In this document: positions 15,489-25,452 of the stretch, one piece after another | Numbering within the stretch: the stretch's first letter is position 1 | How the letters are laid out: each line of letters begins with the position of its first letter | Assembly: GCF_030683065.1 (NCBI RefSeq) | Contig: NZ_JAUXMX010000037.1 | Coordinates: forward strand, 1-64,000 | From: Pseudomonas sp. | Lineage (GTDB): Bacteria > Pseudomonadota > Gammaproteobacteria > Pseudomonadales > Pseudomonadaceae | Reading direction: 5' to 3' | DNA: 64,000 bases | Made by a program: the position numbers and the translations under genes | The notes under the pieces: model-generated | The model's input: only the letters and a program-made list of their open reading frames with translations | What the model was told of the DNA's origin: nothing | Databases searched by the model: none

Positions 15489-17267
15489 TCAATGCTGCAA
15501 ATGTCCATACAGCTTGGCGTATAGCCCGCCATCGGCGATCAGCTGCTGATGATCGCCATCCTCAGCGACGCTGCCGCCATCGAATACCAGGACCCGATCC
15601 GCCTGCTTCACCGCACTCAGGCGGTGGGCGATGATCAGGGTGGTGCGCCCGCGCAGGAACTGATTGAGGGCCTGGTGCAGGGCATATTCGGTGGCGGCAT
15701 CGAGGGCCGAGGTGGCCTCGTCGAGAATCACCACTTTCGGCTCGGCCAACACCATGCGCGCGATGGCCAGGCGCTGGCGCTGGCCGCCGGACAGGCGCAC
15801 GCCGGAGCGGCCGACGATACTGTCCAGACCTTTTGGCAGCGCGCTTATGGTGCCGGCTAACTGGGCGATTTCCAGGGCGCGCCAACAGGCTTCGTCGCTG
15901 CGTTCACGGCCCATGCACAGGTTGGCACGCACCGTATCGTTGAACAGCGCCGGATGCTGCAACACCACCGCGACCTGCTCACGCACGGTTTCCAGACCAA
16001 TCTCCTGCTGGCTGCAGCCGCCGAAGCGAATGATCCCCGCCTGCGGCGTGTAAAGACCCAGTAACAGCTGCACCAGGGTGCTCTTGCCGCCGCCACTGGC
16101 ACCGACGATGGCCACCTTTTCACCCGGCGCAATGCTCAGGTTGAGGTTGTCCAGCACCGGTTCGTCGTTGTACGCGAAGGTCAGGCCACGCACCTCGATG
16201 CCGACGGTTTCGTGCCCGGTGAACGGATCTGCACCGCCTGGATACTGTGGCTCGTCACGCCGCGCGAGCAATTCATTGATCCGCGCCAGCGCACCACCGG
16301 CGGCGTAGAACGCGTATTGCAGGTTGAGCAACTGTTCGACCGGGCCGATCATGAACCACAGGTAGCTGAACACCGCGAGCATCTGGCCAATCGACAGGTC
16401 GGAGAACAGCACGGTGAGCATCGCTGCAGCACGAAACACGTCGATGCCGAACTGAAATAGCAGGCCGCTGGCACGATTCGAGGCGTCGGTTCGCCATTGC
16501 GAGGCCACGGCGTAGTCACGCACCTCCCGCGCTCGCCCGCCAAGACGACCAAGAAAGTATCCCTGGCGATTGCCGGCACGAATTTCCTGGATCGCTTCAA
16601 GGGTTTCGGTGAGCGCCTGGGTAAAGCGCGAGGTACTGTCGTTTTCCAGGCGTTTCAGGTATTTGACCTTTTTGCCCAGCAGCACCGTGGCGTAGATCAC
16701 CAGCGGATTGAACAACAGGATCAACAGCGCCAGTTGCCAATGCATCCACAGCAATATCGCCGATGTGCCTGCCAAGGTCAGCACAGCAACCAGAAAACGA
16801 CTGAGGGTTTCGCCGACGAACTTGTCCAGGGTTTCCAGATCGGTGACCAGGTGGGTGGTCACGGTGCCGCCGCCGAGGCTCTCGTATTCAGTGAGGGAAA
16901 TGCGCTTGAGCCGCTCGAGCAGACGAATGCGAATACGGTAGACAATGTCTTTCGACAAGCGCGCGAACAGGCGTGCCTGCAACACGTTGAAGATCAATGC
17001 GGTGCTCCGCAGCAGCAAGGTCAACACCAGCATCAGGCCAATATAGCCGGCCGCGGTTTCCCAGCCTGTGGGGAGAAAGCGATCCATCACCGTGAGCGCG
17101 GTATCGCCATCATTGAGCAATACTTCGTCGACCAGCAATGGCAGCAGCAGTGGAATAGGCACGCTGCACAGAGTGGCGAAAAACGCCACCAGATTGGCCA
17201 GAACCAGGGCTTTCTTGTGATGCAAGGCCAGGCGGCGGATTTCCGCCCAGCTCAATCGATCAGGCAT
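15489..17267 (-). CDS. ABC exporter, fused membrane and ATPase domains
   Basis: The 592-aa half-transporter has a six-helix membrane domain (~1-310) and a C-terminal ATPase (~350-585). The ATPase shows Walker A GASGGGKST, signature LSGGQRQRLAIARM, Walker B VVILDEATSALD and switch His in IIAHRLS. It would act as a homodimer exporting a lipid, peptide or drug across the inner membrane. The longest ORF starts at 17330, but the ATG at 17267 overlaps the end of the dsbA-like gene in ATGCCTGA, which indicates translational coupling, and is preferred. Its co-translation with a thiol oxidoreductase is unusual; the substrate is unknown. Confidence 0.9.
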   Translation of the reverse strand: MPDRLSWAEIRRLALHHKKALVLANLVAFFATLCSVPIPLLLPLLVDEVLLNDGDTALTVMDRFLPTGWETAAGYIGLMLVLTLLLRSTALIFNVLQARLFARLSKDIVYRIRIRLLERLKRISLTEYESLGGGTVTTHLVTDLETLDKFVGETLSRFLVAVLTLAGTSAILLWMHWQLALLILLFNPLVIYATVLLGKKVKYLKRLENDSTSRFTQALTETLEAIQEIRAGNRQGYFLGRLGGRAREVRDYAVASQWRTDASNRASGLLFQFGIDVFRAAAMLTVLFSDLSIGQMLAVFSYLWFMIGPVEQLLNLQYAFYAAGGALARINELLARRDEPQYPGGADPFTGHETVGIEVRGLTFAYNDEPVLDNLNLSIAPGEKVAIVGASGGGKSTLVQLLLGLYTPQAGIIRFGGCSQQEIGLETVREQVAVVLQHPALFNDTVRANLCMGRERSDEACWRALEIAQLAGTISALPKGLDSIVGRSGVRLSGGQRQRLAIARMVLAEPKVVILDEATSALDAATEYALHQALNQFLRGRTTLIIAHRLSAVKQADRVLVFDGGSVAEDGDHQQLIADGGLYAKLYGHLQH

Positions 17268-17892
17268 GAGCCGCGCGCTCCAACCAACGACCGAGCAAGG
17301 GCGCCAGAACGTCGAGGGGCTGATAGCCATTGGTCAGCAGAGCCAATTGGCCGTTATGCTCGGCCAGCAGGGTGGGGAACCCGGATATACCCAAGTCCTG
17401 CACCCAGCTGAAATCGGCACTGGTGGCTTCACGCTGCTCAGCACTGTCGAACGCGGCGGCAAATGCGATTCGTGGAATCCCCGCACGCTCGGCCAGGCCG
17501 ACCAGCACACTGGCCCGAGTGACGTCTTCGCCCTTGGTATAAAAAGCGTTCTGGATCAACTGGGTCAGCGGCCAGACGCTTTGCGCATCGAGGCTCCGTG
17601 CGGTAACCAGCGCTCGGCAGGCCGGTTCCGTGTCGTAGACCATGCCCTCGGGCAAGCCGTCGATGAAATTGAATAGCTGACCAGTACTGGCATTGACCGC
17701 TTGCCAGTAACCCAGGTAACGCACCCGGGCAGCCGCGTCGATGGCCACGCTATCACGACGCAGACCGCCGAGTACCAGCTGCAAGGGGACACCGGCCGCA
17801 GCCGCCTGCTCGACGAGGGACTCGAGTACCGGGGCAAAGCCCCAGCACCAGGAACACATCGGATCCATCACGTAGAGCAAGCGCGCTTGCAT
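17260..17892 (-). CDS. DsbA-family thiol oxidoreductase (cytoplasmic)
   Basis: The 210-aa protein has the thioredoxin-like DsbA fold with an inserted helical domain. The active-site motif is CSWC at residues ~13-16 (MDPMCSWCWGF), and a cis-Pro loop is visible in GISGFPTLL. There is no signal peptide, so it should act in the cytoplasm, as FrnE- or HCCA-isomerase-like members do. It starts three bases after the trhO stop and its own stop overlaps the ABC exporter start by 8 nt, so the three genes form one operon. The redox partner is unknown. Confidence 0.88.
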   Translation of the reverse strand: MQARLLYVMDPMCSWCWGFAPVLESLVEQAAAAGVPLQLVLGGLRRDSVAIDAAARVRYLGYWQAVNASTGQLFNFIDGLPEGMVYDTEPACRALVTARSLDAQSVWPLTQLIQNAFYTKGEDVTRASVLVGLAERAGIPRIAFAAAFDSAEQREATSADFSWVQDLGISGFPTLLAEHNGQLALLTNGYQPLDVLAPLLGRWLERAAHA

Positions 17893-17895
17893 GGT

Positions 17896-18834
17896 CTATC
17901 CCTCGTTAACGTGGCGTGGGTTGTAACCCAATGGATGCGGTTGGTTACGTGCTTTGGCCAGTTCGATCTGCTTTTGCCGTTCGCGAGCGCCGGCGCGGGT
18001 CTTCTCCGGCAGCGAATCCCAGCAATACGGGCAGCTTACGCCTGCGGTGTAGTACTCGGACTGACGATCTTCCACGGAAATCGGCGTGCGGCAGGCATGA
18101 CACTGGTCATAGTCGCCCGCCGTCAGGTCATGCCGCACCGTGACCCGGTTGTCGAAGACGAAGCAGTCCCCGCGCCACTTGGTCTGTTCCTGCGGCACTT
18201 GCTCCAGGTACTTGAGGATCCCGCCTTTGAGATGGAACACCTCGGCGAAACCAGCACCGAGCATATAGCTGGACGCCTTTTCGCAACGAATCCCGCCGGT
18301 ACAGAACATCGCCACTTTTTTGTGCCTGGCCGGGTCGAAGTGCGCCTTGATGTAATCGGGAAACTCGCGAAACGATTTGGTCTTGGGGTCGACCGCCCCG
18401 TCAAAAGTGCCGATCGCCACTTCATAGTCGTTGCGCGTGTCGATCAACAATACTTCGGGATCGCTGATCAATGCGTTCCAATCTTGGGCGTCAACATAGG
18501 TGCCAACCTGCTGGTTCGGGTCGACGCCCGGCACGCCCAGGGTGACGATTTCCTTCTTCAGTTTGACCTTGGTGCGGTAGAACGGCTGTTCGTCGCAGTA
18601 CGACTCTTTGTGATCGACATCGGCCAGGCGCGGATCCAGGGCGAACCAGGCGAGCAGGCCGTCGATGCCGGCGCGCGAAGCGGAAACGGTGCCATTGATG
18701 CCTTCTTCGGCGATCAGTAAGGTGCCCTTGACACCATTGGCCAGCATGCTTTGCAGCAGGGGCTCGCGCAATGCAAGGTAATCCGGCAGGGAAACGAACT
18801 TGTACAGCGCGGCCACAACTATTTTGTCAGTCAT
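17896..18834 (-). CDS. trhO: tRNA uridine 5-hydroxylase, rhodanese family (TrhO/YceA)
   Basis: This 312-aa protein has the YceA layout: an acylphosphatase-like N-terminal domain (~1-95), a rhodanese domain (~115-225) with catalytic loop [10 protein letters not shown], and a C-terminal Cys-rich region (CHACRTPI.. CPYCWD). Family members hydroxylate U34 of certain tRNAs using O2, a step towards cmo5U/mcmo5U. I use the ATG at 18834; the ORF track's extra residue comes from a TTG one codon earlier. GGAAG lies upstream. It heads the operon with the DsbA-like and ABC exporter genes. Confidence 0.93.
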   Translation of the reverse strand: MTDKIVVAALYKFVSLPDYLALREPLLQSMLANGVKGTLLIAEEGINGTVSASRAGIDGLLAWFALDPRLADVDHKESYCDEQPFYRTKVKLKKEIVTLGVPGVDPNQQVGTYVDAQDWNALISDPEVLLIDTRNDYEVAIGTFDGAVDPKTKSFREFPDYIKAHFDPARHKKVAMFCTGGIRCEKASSYMLGAGFAEVFHLKGGILKYLEQVPQEQTKWRGDCFVFDNRVTVRHDLTAGDYDQCHACRTPISVEDRQSEYYTAGVSCPYCWDSLPEKTRAGARERQKQIELAKARNQPHPLGYNPRHVNEG

Positions 18835-18891
18835 CAAGCTTCTTCCTTCAGTAGTCGCCCACGTAAAGGGCGGACTGGATCTACAAACGAA

Positions 18892-18913
18892 CGCGCCGGC
18901 GTAAGCCGGCGCG
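18892..18913. terminator. GC hairpin between bolA-like gene and trhO
   Basis: CGCGCCGGC / GCCGGCGCG is a 9-bp perfect stem with GTAA loop, 80 bp after the stop of the BolA-family gene. It lacks a strong T run on the minus strand (TTCGTTTG), so termination is likely but not certain. Confidence 0.55.
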
Positions 18914-18992
18914 CTGCGTAGTTTACTTTTCTTGGCGCTTGCCGTGTAGAGCGGATCAACAGAGGTTCAACGCCTGCGCCACTCGCGTAGCG

Positions 18993-19286
18993 TCAATGCC
19001 CGCCCTTGCAGGTCGGCGAGGCTGGCGCGACACCTTGCTGCGCCCACTCCTCGGGGGTATAGGTGTGCAGCGCCAGGGCATGCACCTGGCCCATCAGCTC
19101 ACCAAGGCTGGCGTAGACCTTCTGATGGCGCTTCACTGCATTCAAGCCCGCAAATAAAGGGCTGACGATCACGGCTTTGTAATGGGTTTCCAGCCCCCTG
19201 CTGTGCATGTGACTTTCGTCCAGCACCTCAAGATGCAAAGGATCAAGTGCAGCCAAAGCAGTCTGCAGTTGAGCTAATTTCGACAT
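18993..19286 (-). CDS. BolA-family protein
   Basis: The 97-aa protein has the BolA fold. LEVLDESHMHSRGLETHYKA contains the conserved S/H region, and the helix-turn segment LNAVKRHQKVYASLGELM ends in HALALHTYTPEEW, the invariant BolA C-terminal signature. BolA proteins partner with monothiol glutaredoxins in iron-sulfur cluster handling and may also affect transcription and cell shape. The ATG at 19286 has GGAG upstream. It lies 13 bp after the DUF2059 gene on the same strand, so the two are probably co-transcribed, an arrangement I recall from other Pseudomonas. Confidence 0.92.
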   Translation of the reverse strand: MSKLAQLQTALAALDPLHLEVLDESHMHSRGLETHYKAVIVSPLFAGLNAVKRHQKVYASLGELMGQVHALALHTYTPEEWAQQGVAPASPTCKGGH

Positions 19287-19299
19287 ATTAAAACTCCAT

Positions 19300-19800
19300 T
19301 CACGGTTTTTTCGGCTCCAGCTCAGTGGTCATGTCCGCCAGCAGCTTATTCACTTTCGGCACGGCTGCTTGCAGTTTACCCTGAGTGAGCTGTGCCGACT
19401 GCTCGGTCAACATCGGCATCTTTTGCAAGACTTTCTGGCCCAATGGCGATTGATAGAAGCTAACCAATTCCTGCAATTCCTGCTCGTTGAAATTGCTGGT
19501 ATAGAGTTTGATCATGTCTGGCTTGAGTTTGTCCCAGGCGACCGCCCGATCCAGCTCGGTGTTGGCCTTGGCCTGATAGGTTTCCAGCAGCGCCTGTTTG
19601 TCCTTGCCCGTACCGCTTTCGGCAAACCGCTGGGCGAACATCTGTTGCACCTGGGCATAGACGGGCACCACCAGCTTGTCGGCCTGAGCCAGCTGTAAAA
19701 AACGCTCCGCATCGGCAGCATGGCTGGTGGCATCGGCAAACGCCTGAGCGCTGCCGCAGGTCAATACGGCGACGGCACAGAGGGCAGAAAAACGTGACAT
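19300..19800 (-). CDS. Exported DUF2059 protein
   Basis: This 166-aa protein has a cleavable signal peptide (MSRFSALCAVAVLTCGSAQAFA). The DUF2059 domain follows, visible as FNEQELQELVSFYQSPLGQKVLQKMPML (split here only for reading). The domain is all-helical and its function is unknown. The longer ORF from 19875 is rejected because the ATG at 19800 has GGAG upstream and begins the signal sequence. It is the promoter-proximal gene of a pair with the BolA-family gene. It would be periplasmic. Confidence 0.88.
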   Translation of the reverse strand: MSRFSALCAVAVLTCGSAQAFADATSHAADAERFLQLAQADKLVVPVYAQVQQMFAQRFAESGTGKDKQALLETYQAKANTELDRAVAWDKLKPDMIKLYTSNFNEQELQELVSFYQSPLGQKVLQKMPMLTEQSAQLTQGKLQAAVPKVNKLLADMTTELEPKKP

Positions 19801-19994
19801 TTTAGGCTCCGGATTTAATGGGACGAGTAGGTATGACCCATGGCCGACCATTTTGTGCCCAAGCCCGTCCGCCACTCAAGCAAACGCAGCGCAACGCCGG
19901 CACTTGCCTTACTCTGCAGGTGCGGGCACGTCTACCCGCTTCGATGACAACGAACGCGCTGCGCTATCTGCAGCAACATACATGGATGTAATCG

Positions 19995-20996
19995 ATGAAC
20001 AGCCACCCACACGCCTCATGCGCGATCCCCCTGTGCGACGCTCGAGGCCAGCTCAATCCGCAGGCCATTGGTTGGTCGCCCCGCCCTCGGGTCGACTGCG
20101 CCCTGCCCGGTCACCTCGGCCGCCGTAAACGCTGGAACCACTGGTGTATCACCACCCCGCACTGGATGCTCTCCCTGACCCAGGCCGACCTCGACTATGT
20201 GGGCTACGGCGCCGCCTACTTCCTCGACCTGAGCAACGGGCAGTCAATCGCGCATAGTCAGTTGCGTCTGTTTGGAAAAGAGTGCGGGCTGCCAAGTCAG
20301 CCTGAGCAAAGCCATGAATTCTGCCACCCACGCCTGCAATTTCGCGTTATTGAGCAGCCTGGACGCCTACGCCTGACGGTTGCGGCACCAGATATAGGCG
20401 GCCAACCACTGCAGGTTGACCTGGATATCCAGCGACCCGCTCACCTCGACTCGGTCAACCTGGTCGCTCCGCTCGGCCCGCGACACTTTCACGCGACATG
20501 TCGACAAATGGGGCTGCCTACTCGCGGCAGCGTGCAACTGGGCAACCACCATTACAGTTGCACCGCCGGACAGAGCTTCGCCGCCATGGACTTTGGCCGC
20601 GGTGTCTGGCCATTGCACAGCCGCTGGACGCGCGCCGCCTTTGTCGCGCCGGGCGGCATTGCCGGCAACTTCGGGGCGGGCTGGACCGATCACAGCGGAT
20701 TGTCGGAAAACGCCCTGTGGTTCGGCGGTGAATTGCTGCACCTGGATACCCAGGTACTGATCCAACAACCCCAGACACCACTGGCGCCGTGGCGCCTGAA
20801 CAGCCTCGACGGACGTGTCGACTTGACCTTCACGGCGCAGCAGCTACACAAAGCCTGCCCACGCTTCGGTCCCTTCTACGCCGATACCCAACAGTGGTTT
20901 GGCCATTTTGACGGCATACTCCGCGGGCCAACAGGCGCATGCGTGCCGGTCAATCGAGCGCTGGGCTGGCTGGGGAAAACCCAAGCGCGCTGGTAG
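19995..20996 (+). CDS. DUF2804 family protein
   Basis: This 333-aa protein belongs to DUF2804. Recognisable family features are the N-terminal [19 protein letters not shown], the [11 protein letters not shown] segment and [16 protein letters not shown] in the middle. No signal peptide or transmembrane helix is evident. The biochemical role is unknown; the fold is probably a lipocalin-like β-sandwich, which is inference. It lies upstream of fumC on the same strand with a ~100-bp gap and may share its promoter. The ATG at 19995 is chosen; the ribosome-binding site is weak. Confidence 0.8.
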   Translation: MNSHPHASCAIPLCDARGQLNPQAIGWSPRPRVDCALPGHLGRRKRWNHWCITTPHWMLSLTQADLDYVGYGAAYFLDLSNGQSIAHSQLRLFGKECGLPSQPEQSHEFCHPRLQFRVIEQPGRLRLTVAAPDIGGQPLQVDLDIQRPAHLDSVNLVAPLGPRHFHATCRQMGLPTRGSVQLGNHHYSCTAGQSFAAMDFGRGVWPLHSRWTRAAFVAPGGIAGNFGAGWTDHSGLSENALWFGGELLHLDTQVLIQQPQTPLAPWRLNSLDGRVDLTFTAQQLHKACPRFGPFYADTQQWFGHFDGILRGPTGACVPVNRALGWLGKTQARW

Positions 20997-21097
20997 AGCC
21001 ACTGCCGACAGCGCACAAGCACCACAGGCAGCCGGTTAGGGAACCTGCGAACCCTTGCAGCGGCCTAAACTTGCTGAATAGCCTTCTGGAGAGTTCC

Positions 21098-22492
21098 ATG
21101 AGCCGCACCGAAACTGACAGTCTAGGCCCCATTGAAGTACCTGAAACGGCTTACTGGGGCGCGCAAACCCAACGCTCACTGGTCAACTTCGTCATCGGCG
21201 AGGAGCGCATGCCAGTGGCCGTTTTGCATGCCCTGGCCTTGATCAAGAAAGCCGCCGCGCGGGTCAATGACCGCATCGGCGACCTCCCGCCGGACATTGC
21301 CAGGCTGATCGAGCAAGCCGCCGACGAAGTACTGGCCGGCCAGCACGACGCGCAATTTCCGTTGGTGGTCTGGCAAACCGGCAGCGGTACCCAGAGCAAC
21401 ATGAACGTCAACGAGGTAATCGCCGGCCGCGCGAACGAACTGGCCGGCAGCGCGCGCGGCGGCAAGAGTCCGGTGCACCCCAATGATCATGTCAACCGCG
21501 CACAAAGCTCCAACGACAGCTTCCCCACGGCCATGCACATCGCCGCTGCCAGCGCCGTGCTGCATGACTTGCTGCCGGCCCTGGCCGAACTGTCTGGCGG
21601 GCTGGCCGAGCAAGCCGCACGCCACAGTAAACTGGTGAAGACCGGGCGCACTCACATGATGGATGCCACACCGATCACCTTCGGCCAGGAACTCTCTGCT
21701 TTCGTCGCCCAGCTCGACTATGCCGAGCGAGCGATCCGCGCCACCCTGCCGGCGGTTTGCGAGCTGGCTCAAGGCGGCACTGCCGTCGGTACCGGACTCA
21801 ATTCACCGCCGGGTTTTGCCGAAGCCATCGCCGCCGAACTCGCGGCGTTGAGCGGCCTGCCGCTGGTCAGCGCGCCCAACAAATTTGCCGCCCTGGCCGG
21901 CCACGAACCCCTGACCAGCCTTTCCGGGGCGCTGAAAACCCTTGCGGTGGCCCTGATGAAAATCGCCAACGATTTACGTCTGCTCGGCTCAGGCCCGCGT
22001 GCAGGGTTTGCCGAGGTCAAACTACCGGCCAACGAGCCTGGCAGTTCGATCATGCCAGGCAAGGTCAACCCGACCCAATGCGAAGCGCTGTCGATGCTGG
22101 CATGCCAGGTACTGGGCAACGACGTGACCATTGGTTTTGCCGCGAGCCAAGGCCATCTGCAGCTCAACGTGTTCAAACCGGTGATCATCCACAACCTGCT
22201 GCAGTCGATTCGCCTGCTCGCCGACGGCTGTCGCAACTTCCAGCAGCACTGCATCGCCGGCCTGCAACCGGATGCAGCACAAATGGCTAAGCACCTGGAA
22301 CGCGGCCTGATGCTGGTCACGGCCCTGAACCCGCATATCGGTTACGACAAAGCCGCTGAAATCGCCAAGAAAGCCTATCAGGACGGCAGTACCCTGCGCG
22401 AAGCCGCACTGCAACTGGGTTACCTGACAGCACAACAATTCGACGCCTGGGTACGCCCGCACACCATGCTTGGAGCAGGCCACCATGACTGA
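21098..22492 (+). CDS. fumC: Class II fumarate hydratase
   Basis: The 464-aa iron-independent fumarase interconverts fumarate and malate in the TCA cycle as a homotetramer. Signature regions are complete: [12 protein letters not shown], the proton-handling [11 protein letters not shown] and the superfamily signature [13 protein letters not shown] with its catalytic serine loop. The ORF track starts 53 codons early; the ATG at 21098 ([15 protein letters not shown]) has GGAG and gives the normal length. The last 8 bases overlap the next gene (ATGACTGA). FumC would process fumarate released by the nearby FahA reaction, although that link is general metabolism rather than operon logic. Confidence 0.96.
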   Translation: MSRTETDSLGPIEVPETAYWGAQTQRSLVNFVIGEERMPVAVLHALALIKKAAARVNDRIGDLPPDIARLIEQAADEVLAGQHDAQFPLVVWQTGSGTQSNMNVNEVIAGRANELAGSARGGKSPVHPNDHVNRAQSSNDSFPTAMHIAAASAVLHDLLPALAELSGGLAEQAARHSKLVKTGRTHMMDATPITFGQELSAFVAQLDYAERAIRATLPAVCELAQGGTAVGTGLNSPPGFAEAIAAELAALSGLPLVSAPNKFAALAGHEPLTSLSGALKTLAVALMKIANDLRLLGSGPRAGFAEVKLPANEPGSSIMPGKVNPTQCEALSMLACQVLGNDVTIGFAASQGHLQLNVFKPVIIHNLLQSIRLLADGCRNFQQHCIAGLQPDAAQMAKHLERGLMLVTALNPHIGYDKAAEIAKKAYQDGSTLREAALQLGYLTAQQFDAWVRPHTMLGAGHHD

Positions 22493-23105
22493 TGCAGGCA
22501 AAAGCGGCGCCACCCCCATCGAAGGCGATGGTAAACGCATCCTGATGATCCTCGGCACACCAAAAACCAATAGCCTCTGCCACGCCCTTGGCGAAGCCTA
22601 TGCCCAGGGCGCGCGCAGCAAAGGGCACGTGGTGCGACAATTGAAACTCGGCGAACTGAGCTTCGACCCAGTGCTGCGCGACGGTTATGACCAGAGCCAG
22701 ACCCTGGAGCCGGACCTGCTCGAAGCCCAACGGCAGATCCACTGGGCCGAACACCTGGTGTTCGTCTACCCCGTCTGGTGGGGCGGCTTACCGGCACTGC
22801 TCAAAGGCTTCTTTGATCGGGTGTTCCTGCCTGGTTTCGCCTTCAAGTACCGCAGTCGCTCGCAACTATGGGACAAGCTGCTGAGTGGCCGTACCGCCGA
22901 TTTGCTGGTAACCCTGGACACCCCGCCCTGGTACTTCCGCTGGATCTATGGCGCGCCGGCGCATCGACAGATGACCCGCACCATCCTCGGTTTCAGCGGC
23001 ATCAAAACCCGACGCCTGAGCGAGTTCGCCCCGGTCCGCAACTCCTCCGAAGAACAACGCCAAAGCTGGCTACGCCGCGCCGAAACCCTCGGCAGCCGCG
23101 CCTGA
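22485..23105 (+). CDS. Flavodoxin-fold NAD(P)H-dependent oxidoreductase
   Basis: This 206-aa protein shows the NQO1/MdaB-type fold. [20 protein letters not shown] is the FMN/FAD phosphate-binding loop, [20 protein letters not shown] is the conserved flavin-binding segment, and [10 protein letters not shown] is the substrate-site motif. Such enzymes reduce quinones by two electrons, or act as KefF-like subunits. I start at the ATG at 22485, inside the fumC end, instead of the upstream TTG. The 8-nt overlap with fumC implies coupled translation. Confidence 0.88.
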   Translation: MTDAGKSGATPIEGDGKRILMILGTPKTNSLCHALGEAYAQGARSKGHVVRQLKLGELSFDPVLRDGYDQSQTLEPDLLEAQRQIHWAEHLVFVYPVWWGGLPALLKGFFDRVFLPGFAFKYRSRSQLWDKLLSGRTADLLVTLDTPPWYFRWIYGAPAHRQMTRTILGFSGIKTRRLSEFAPVRNSSEEQRQSWLRRAETLGSRA

Positions 23106-23142
23106 AACGGCCTGGATATCCATAGAGGAGTACAGACACCAT

Positions 23143-25389
23143 TCAGAACGGCCTCCCCAAGTAGAGGTAGAAACTGTTGTTGCCGTCCTGTGCCCGCCCG
23201 TAACCCAGATATAGCGGCCCCAGGGGACTGTCTGCGCCAACGAAGATGCTGGCGGATTTCAGCCAATCCTCCGAATTGCCACGCACTAGTGGGTTGCCGA
23301 TACGTCCAGCCTCAAGGGATAAGCCGCCATAAGCACCCTCCAGCAGAGTGCCGCGCATAATCCGGTGGTAGTACATAAGACGGCCGAACTGCAGGCTTTC
23401 GCCGAGCAACTGGCCGGTGGAGTAACCAGACTGCTGGAGGAAACCGCCCCACTGGAAGTACTCGTAACGTGGCAAGGGGGCACTGCCCAGCTTGTCTCCC
23501 ACTTTCATGGAGAAGTTGAACGTGTGATTACCGAACGACTTGGCCAGCGTGCCATCAGCAACCACACGGGTGAATGCTTCATCCGCGCCCAGCGCACTGC
23601 GCGAATCATAGATATTCAACCCCGCACGCCAGCCCGAACGGGGGAAATGAACGCTGTCGAGCTGATCAAGTAGTAGGCGGCCGGTCAACGCGCCCAGTTG
23701 TACCCGCGACTCGCCCGGCGACAGGATCTGCGGGCCGGTATCCAGGGTCGGTTCCAAGATACCCCCGAGTATACCCAGACGCAATTCACCATAGCGGCTG
23801 AAATGACTGCCCAGGTCGACCCCGGCGGATTTTTCCAGCACCTCATAGCTGGCGATCCGATCATCTTGCTGATAGAGGTCGGCGGTACGCCGCTCAATAG
23901 TCAGGTGCGGGGCGACAAACAACGGCCCCGTAGCGCTTAAGGGCTGATAGAACTCACTGTACAGGCCACTGGTACGACCAATCTGCAGATCGCTGCGCCA
24001 CTCGGCGCCCAGTTCATTGAGCCAGGTTTTCCGATAGCTGCCGAGCAGGTTGAAGTAGGCGTCGCCACTGAAGTCAGTGGACAGGCCCAGACCGAAACGC
24101 AGGTAGTCAGGCCCCCAGGATTTCTCCGCGGCATCAATGGCCAGCACATGTTTGCCGGCATCATCCAGCAGGCTGTACTTCACATGCTCGAAGTGGCCGG
24201 TGCCATACAGACGACGCAGATCGCGATCCAGGGTGGGCTGATCGATCAACTCGCCCACCCGGGTATCCAGCACTGCCTGGGCATAGTTGGGATTGACCCG
24301 CTGCAGGTTCTCGAAGCGGATCTCATCTACCACCCGCTGCTCAGGCTGCACGGTGATCTGCTGGCGCTGACGCAAAGCGGCATAGTCCGCGGGCGGCATG
24401 GACAGGTGCTGAAGTTGGGCGGACACCTGGCGTGCGGCGGTCTCCCCCAGCGGGGCAATCTGTCTCAGGTTGTCGAAATCGCCAGTAGAGAAATTGCCCA
24501 GCTCCGGGGAAATCAGGATGTCTTGGTCCGTCAGCGTCGCCAGCGAGGCCTGGACGTTCTGCTCGGTCAGGATGCTCAGCATTTGCCCGGTGACGCCGAA
24601 TATACCGTTGATCTCCTCGCGCTTGAGCAGCGGGGTCCCGACATTGACCGCGATGATGATATCCGCCCCCATTTCACGGGCAGTCTGCACGGGCAGGTTG
24701 CTGGTGAGCATGCCATCGACCAGGAGCATGCCATCGACTTCGGCCGGGGCCACAGCACCCGGTACCGACATGCTGGCGCGCATCACGTTCGCCAGTTCGC
24801 CCCGGTCGAAGACCACGGCCTTGCCGGTGACCAAGTCGGTAGCGATCGCACGGAAGGGTATGGGTAGGTCATCGAACACGTAGAAGCCTTTTGCCTTGCT
24901 CAACTGGCGCAGCACAGTTTCCAGTTGCACCCCGGTCACCAAGCCCTTGCCGACCTTCACCTGGCCCTGCTGCAAACCCACCTCGGGGGTGAAGAGAATC
25001 GTGTAGTCATCCTGTTTGCGGCGCATATTCTGCTCTTGCCGCGGCGGGTTTTCCTTGAACAGCAGTTCGGTGGAAATACTACCGAGCAACTGCTCCATCT
25101 CCGGTAGTGACATACCAGTGGCGAAGGCAGCTCCCACCAGCGCCCCCATGCTGGTCCCGGCGATACAGTCGATTGGAATACGGTATTCATCCAGCACTTT
25201 GAGCACACCGACATGGGCAGCACCGCGCGCGCCACCACCGGAAAGCACCAGGCAGATGCGCGGGCGCGCCTCGTCCAAGGCCGCGGATTCGGTCCGCTGG
25301 TGATTGGCGGCCAGAAGGGATGCGGATAAGCATGCAGCCGTAATGGCTATCCATAACGGATACATGTAACGGACAAACCCTGCGTTCAT
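23143..25389 (-). CDS. PlpD-type patatin phospholipase autotransporter (type Vd)
   Basis: This 748-aa protein has a signal peptide (~1-28) followed by a patatin lipase domain (~44-330) with oxyanion loop GGGARG, nucleophile elbow GTSMG and catalytic Asp in LLVDGMLTSN. A POTRA-like region (~340-410) leads into a 16-strand Omp85-like β-barrel ending in NSFYLYLGRPF with a terminal aromatic. This is the architecture of P. aeruginosa PlpD, a secreted lipolytic enzyme. The ATG at 25389 has GGGAGG. It is the distal gene in the run of exported-protein genes that begins with the sulfatase. The lipid substrate is not deducible. Confidence 0.93.
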   Translation of the reverse strand: MNAGFVRYMYPLWIAITAACLSASLLAANHQRTESAALDEARPRICLVLSGGGARGAAHVGVLKVLDEYRIPIDCIAGTSMGALVGAAFATGMSLPEMEQLLGSISTELLFKENPPRQEQNMRRKQDDYTILFTPEVGLQQGQVKVGKGLVTGVQLETVLRQLSKAKGFYVFDDLPIPFRAIATDLVTGKAVVFDRGELANVMRASMSVPGAVAPAEVDGMLLVDGMLTSNLPVQTAREMGADIIIAVNVGTPLLKREEINGIFGVTGQMLSILTEQNVQASLATLTDQDILISPELGNFSTGDFDNLRQIAPLGETAARQVSAQLQHLSMPPADYAALRQRQQITVQPEQRVVDEIRFENLQRVNPNYAQAVLDTRVGELIDQPTLDRDLRRLYGTGHFEHVKYSLLDDAGKHVLAIDAAEKSWGPDYLRFGLGLSTDFSGDAYFNLLGSYRKTWLNELGAEWRSDLQIGRTSGLYSEFYQPLSATGPLFVAPHLTIERRTADLYQQDDRIASYEVLEKSAGVDLGSHFSRYGELRLGILGGILEPTLDTGPQILSPGESRVQLGALTGRLLLDQLDSVHFPRSGWRAGLNIYDSRSALGADEAFTRVVADGTLAKSFGNHTFNFSMKVGDKLGSAPLPRYEYFQWGGFLQQSGYSTGQLLGESLQFGRLMYYHRIMRGTLLEGAYGGLSLEAGRIGNPLVRGNSEDWLKSASIFVGADSPLGPLYLGYGRAQDGNNSFYLYLGRPF

Positions 25390-25452
25390 ACATCCTCCCA
25401 GGGATATTTTTAGCTATGTCTGCGCAGCGGCCAGCAGGCCCCATTCACAGGT

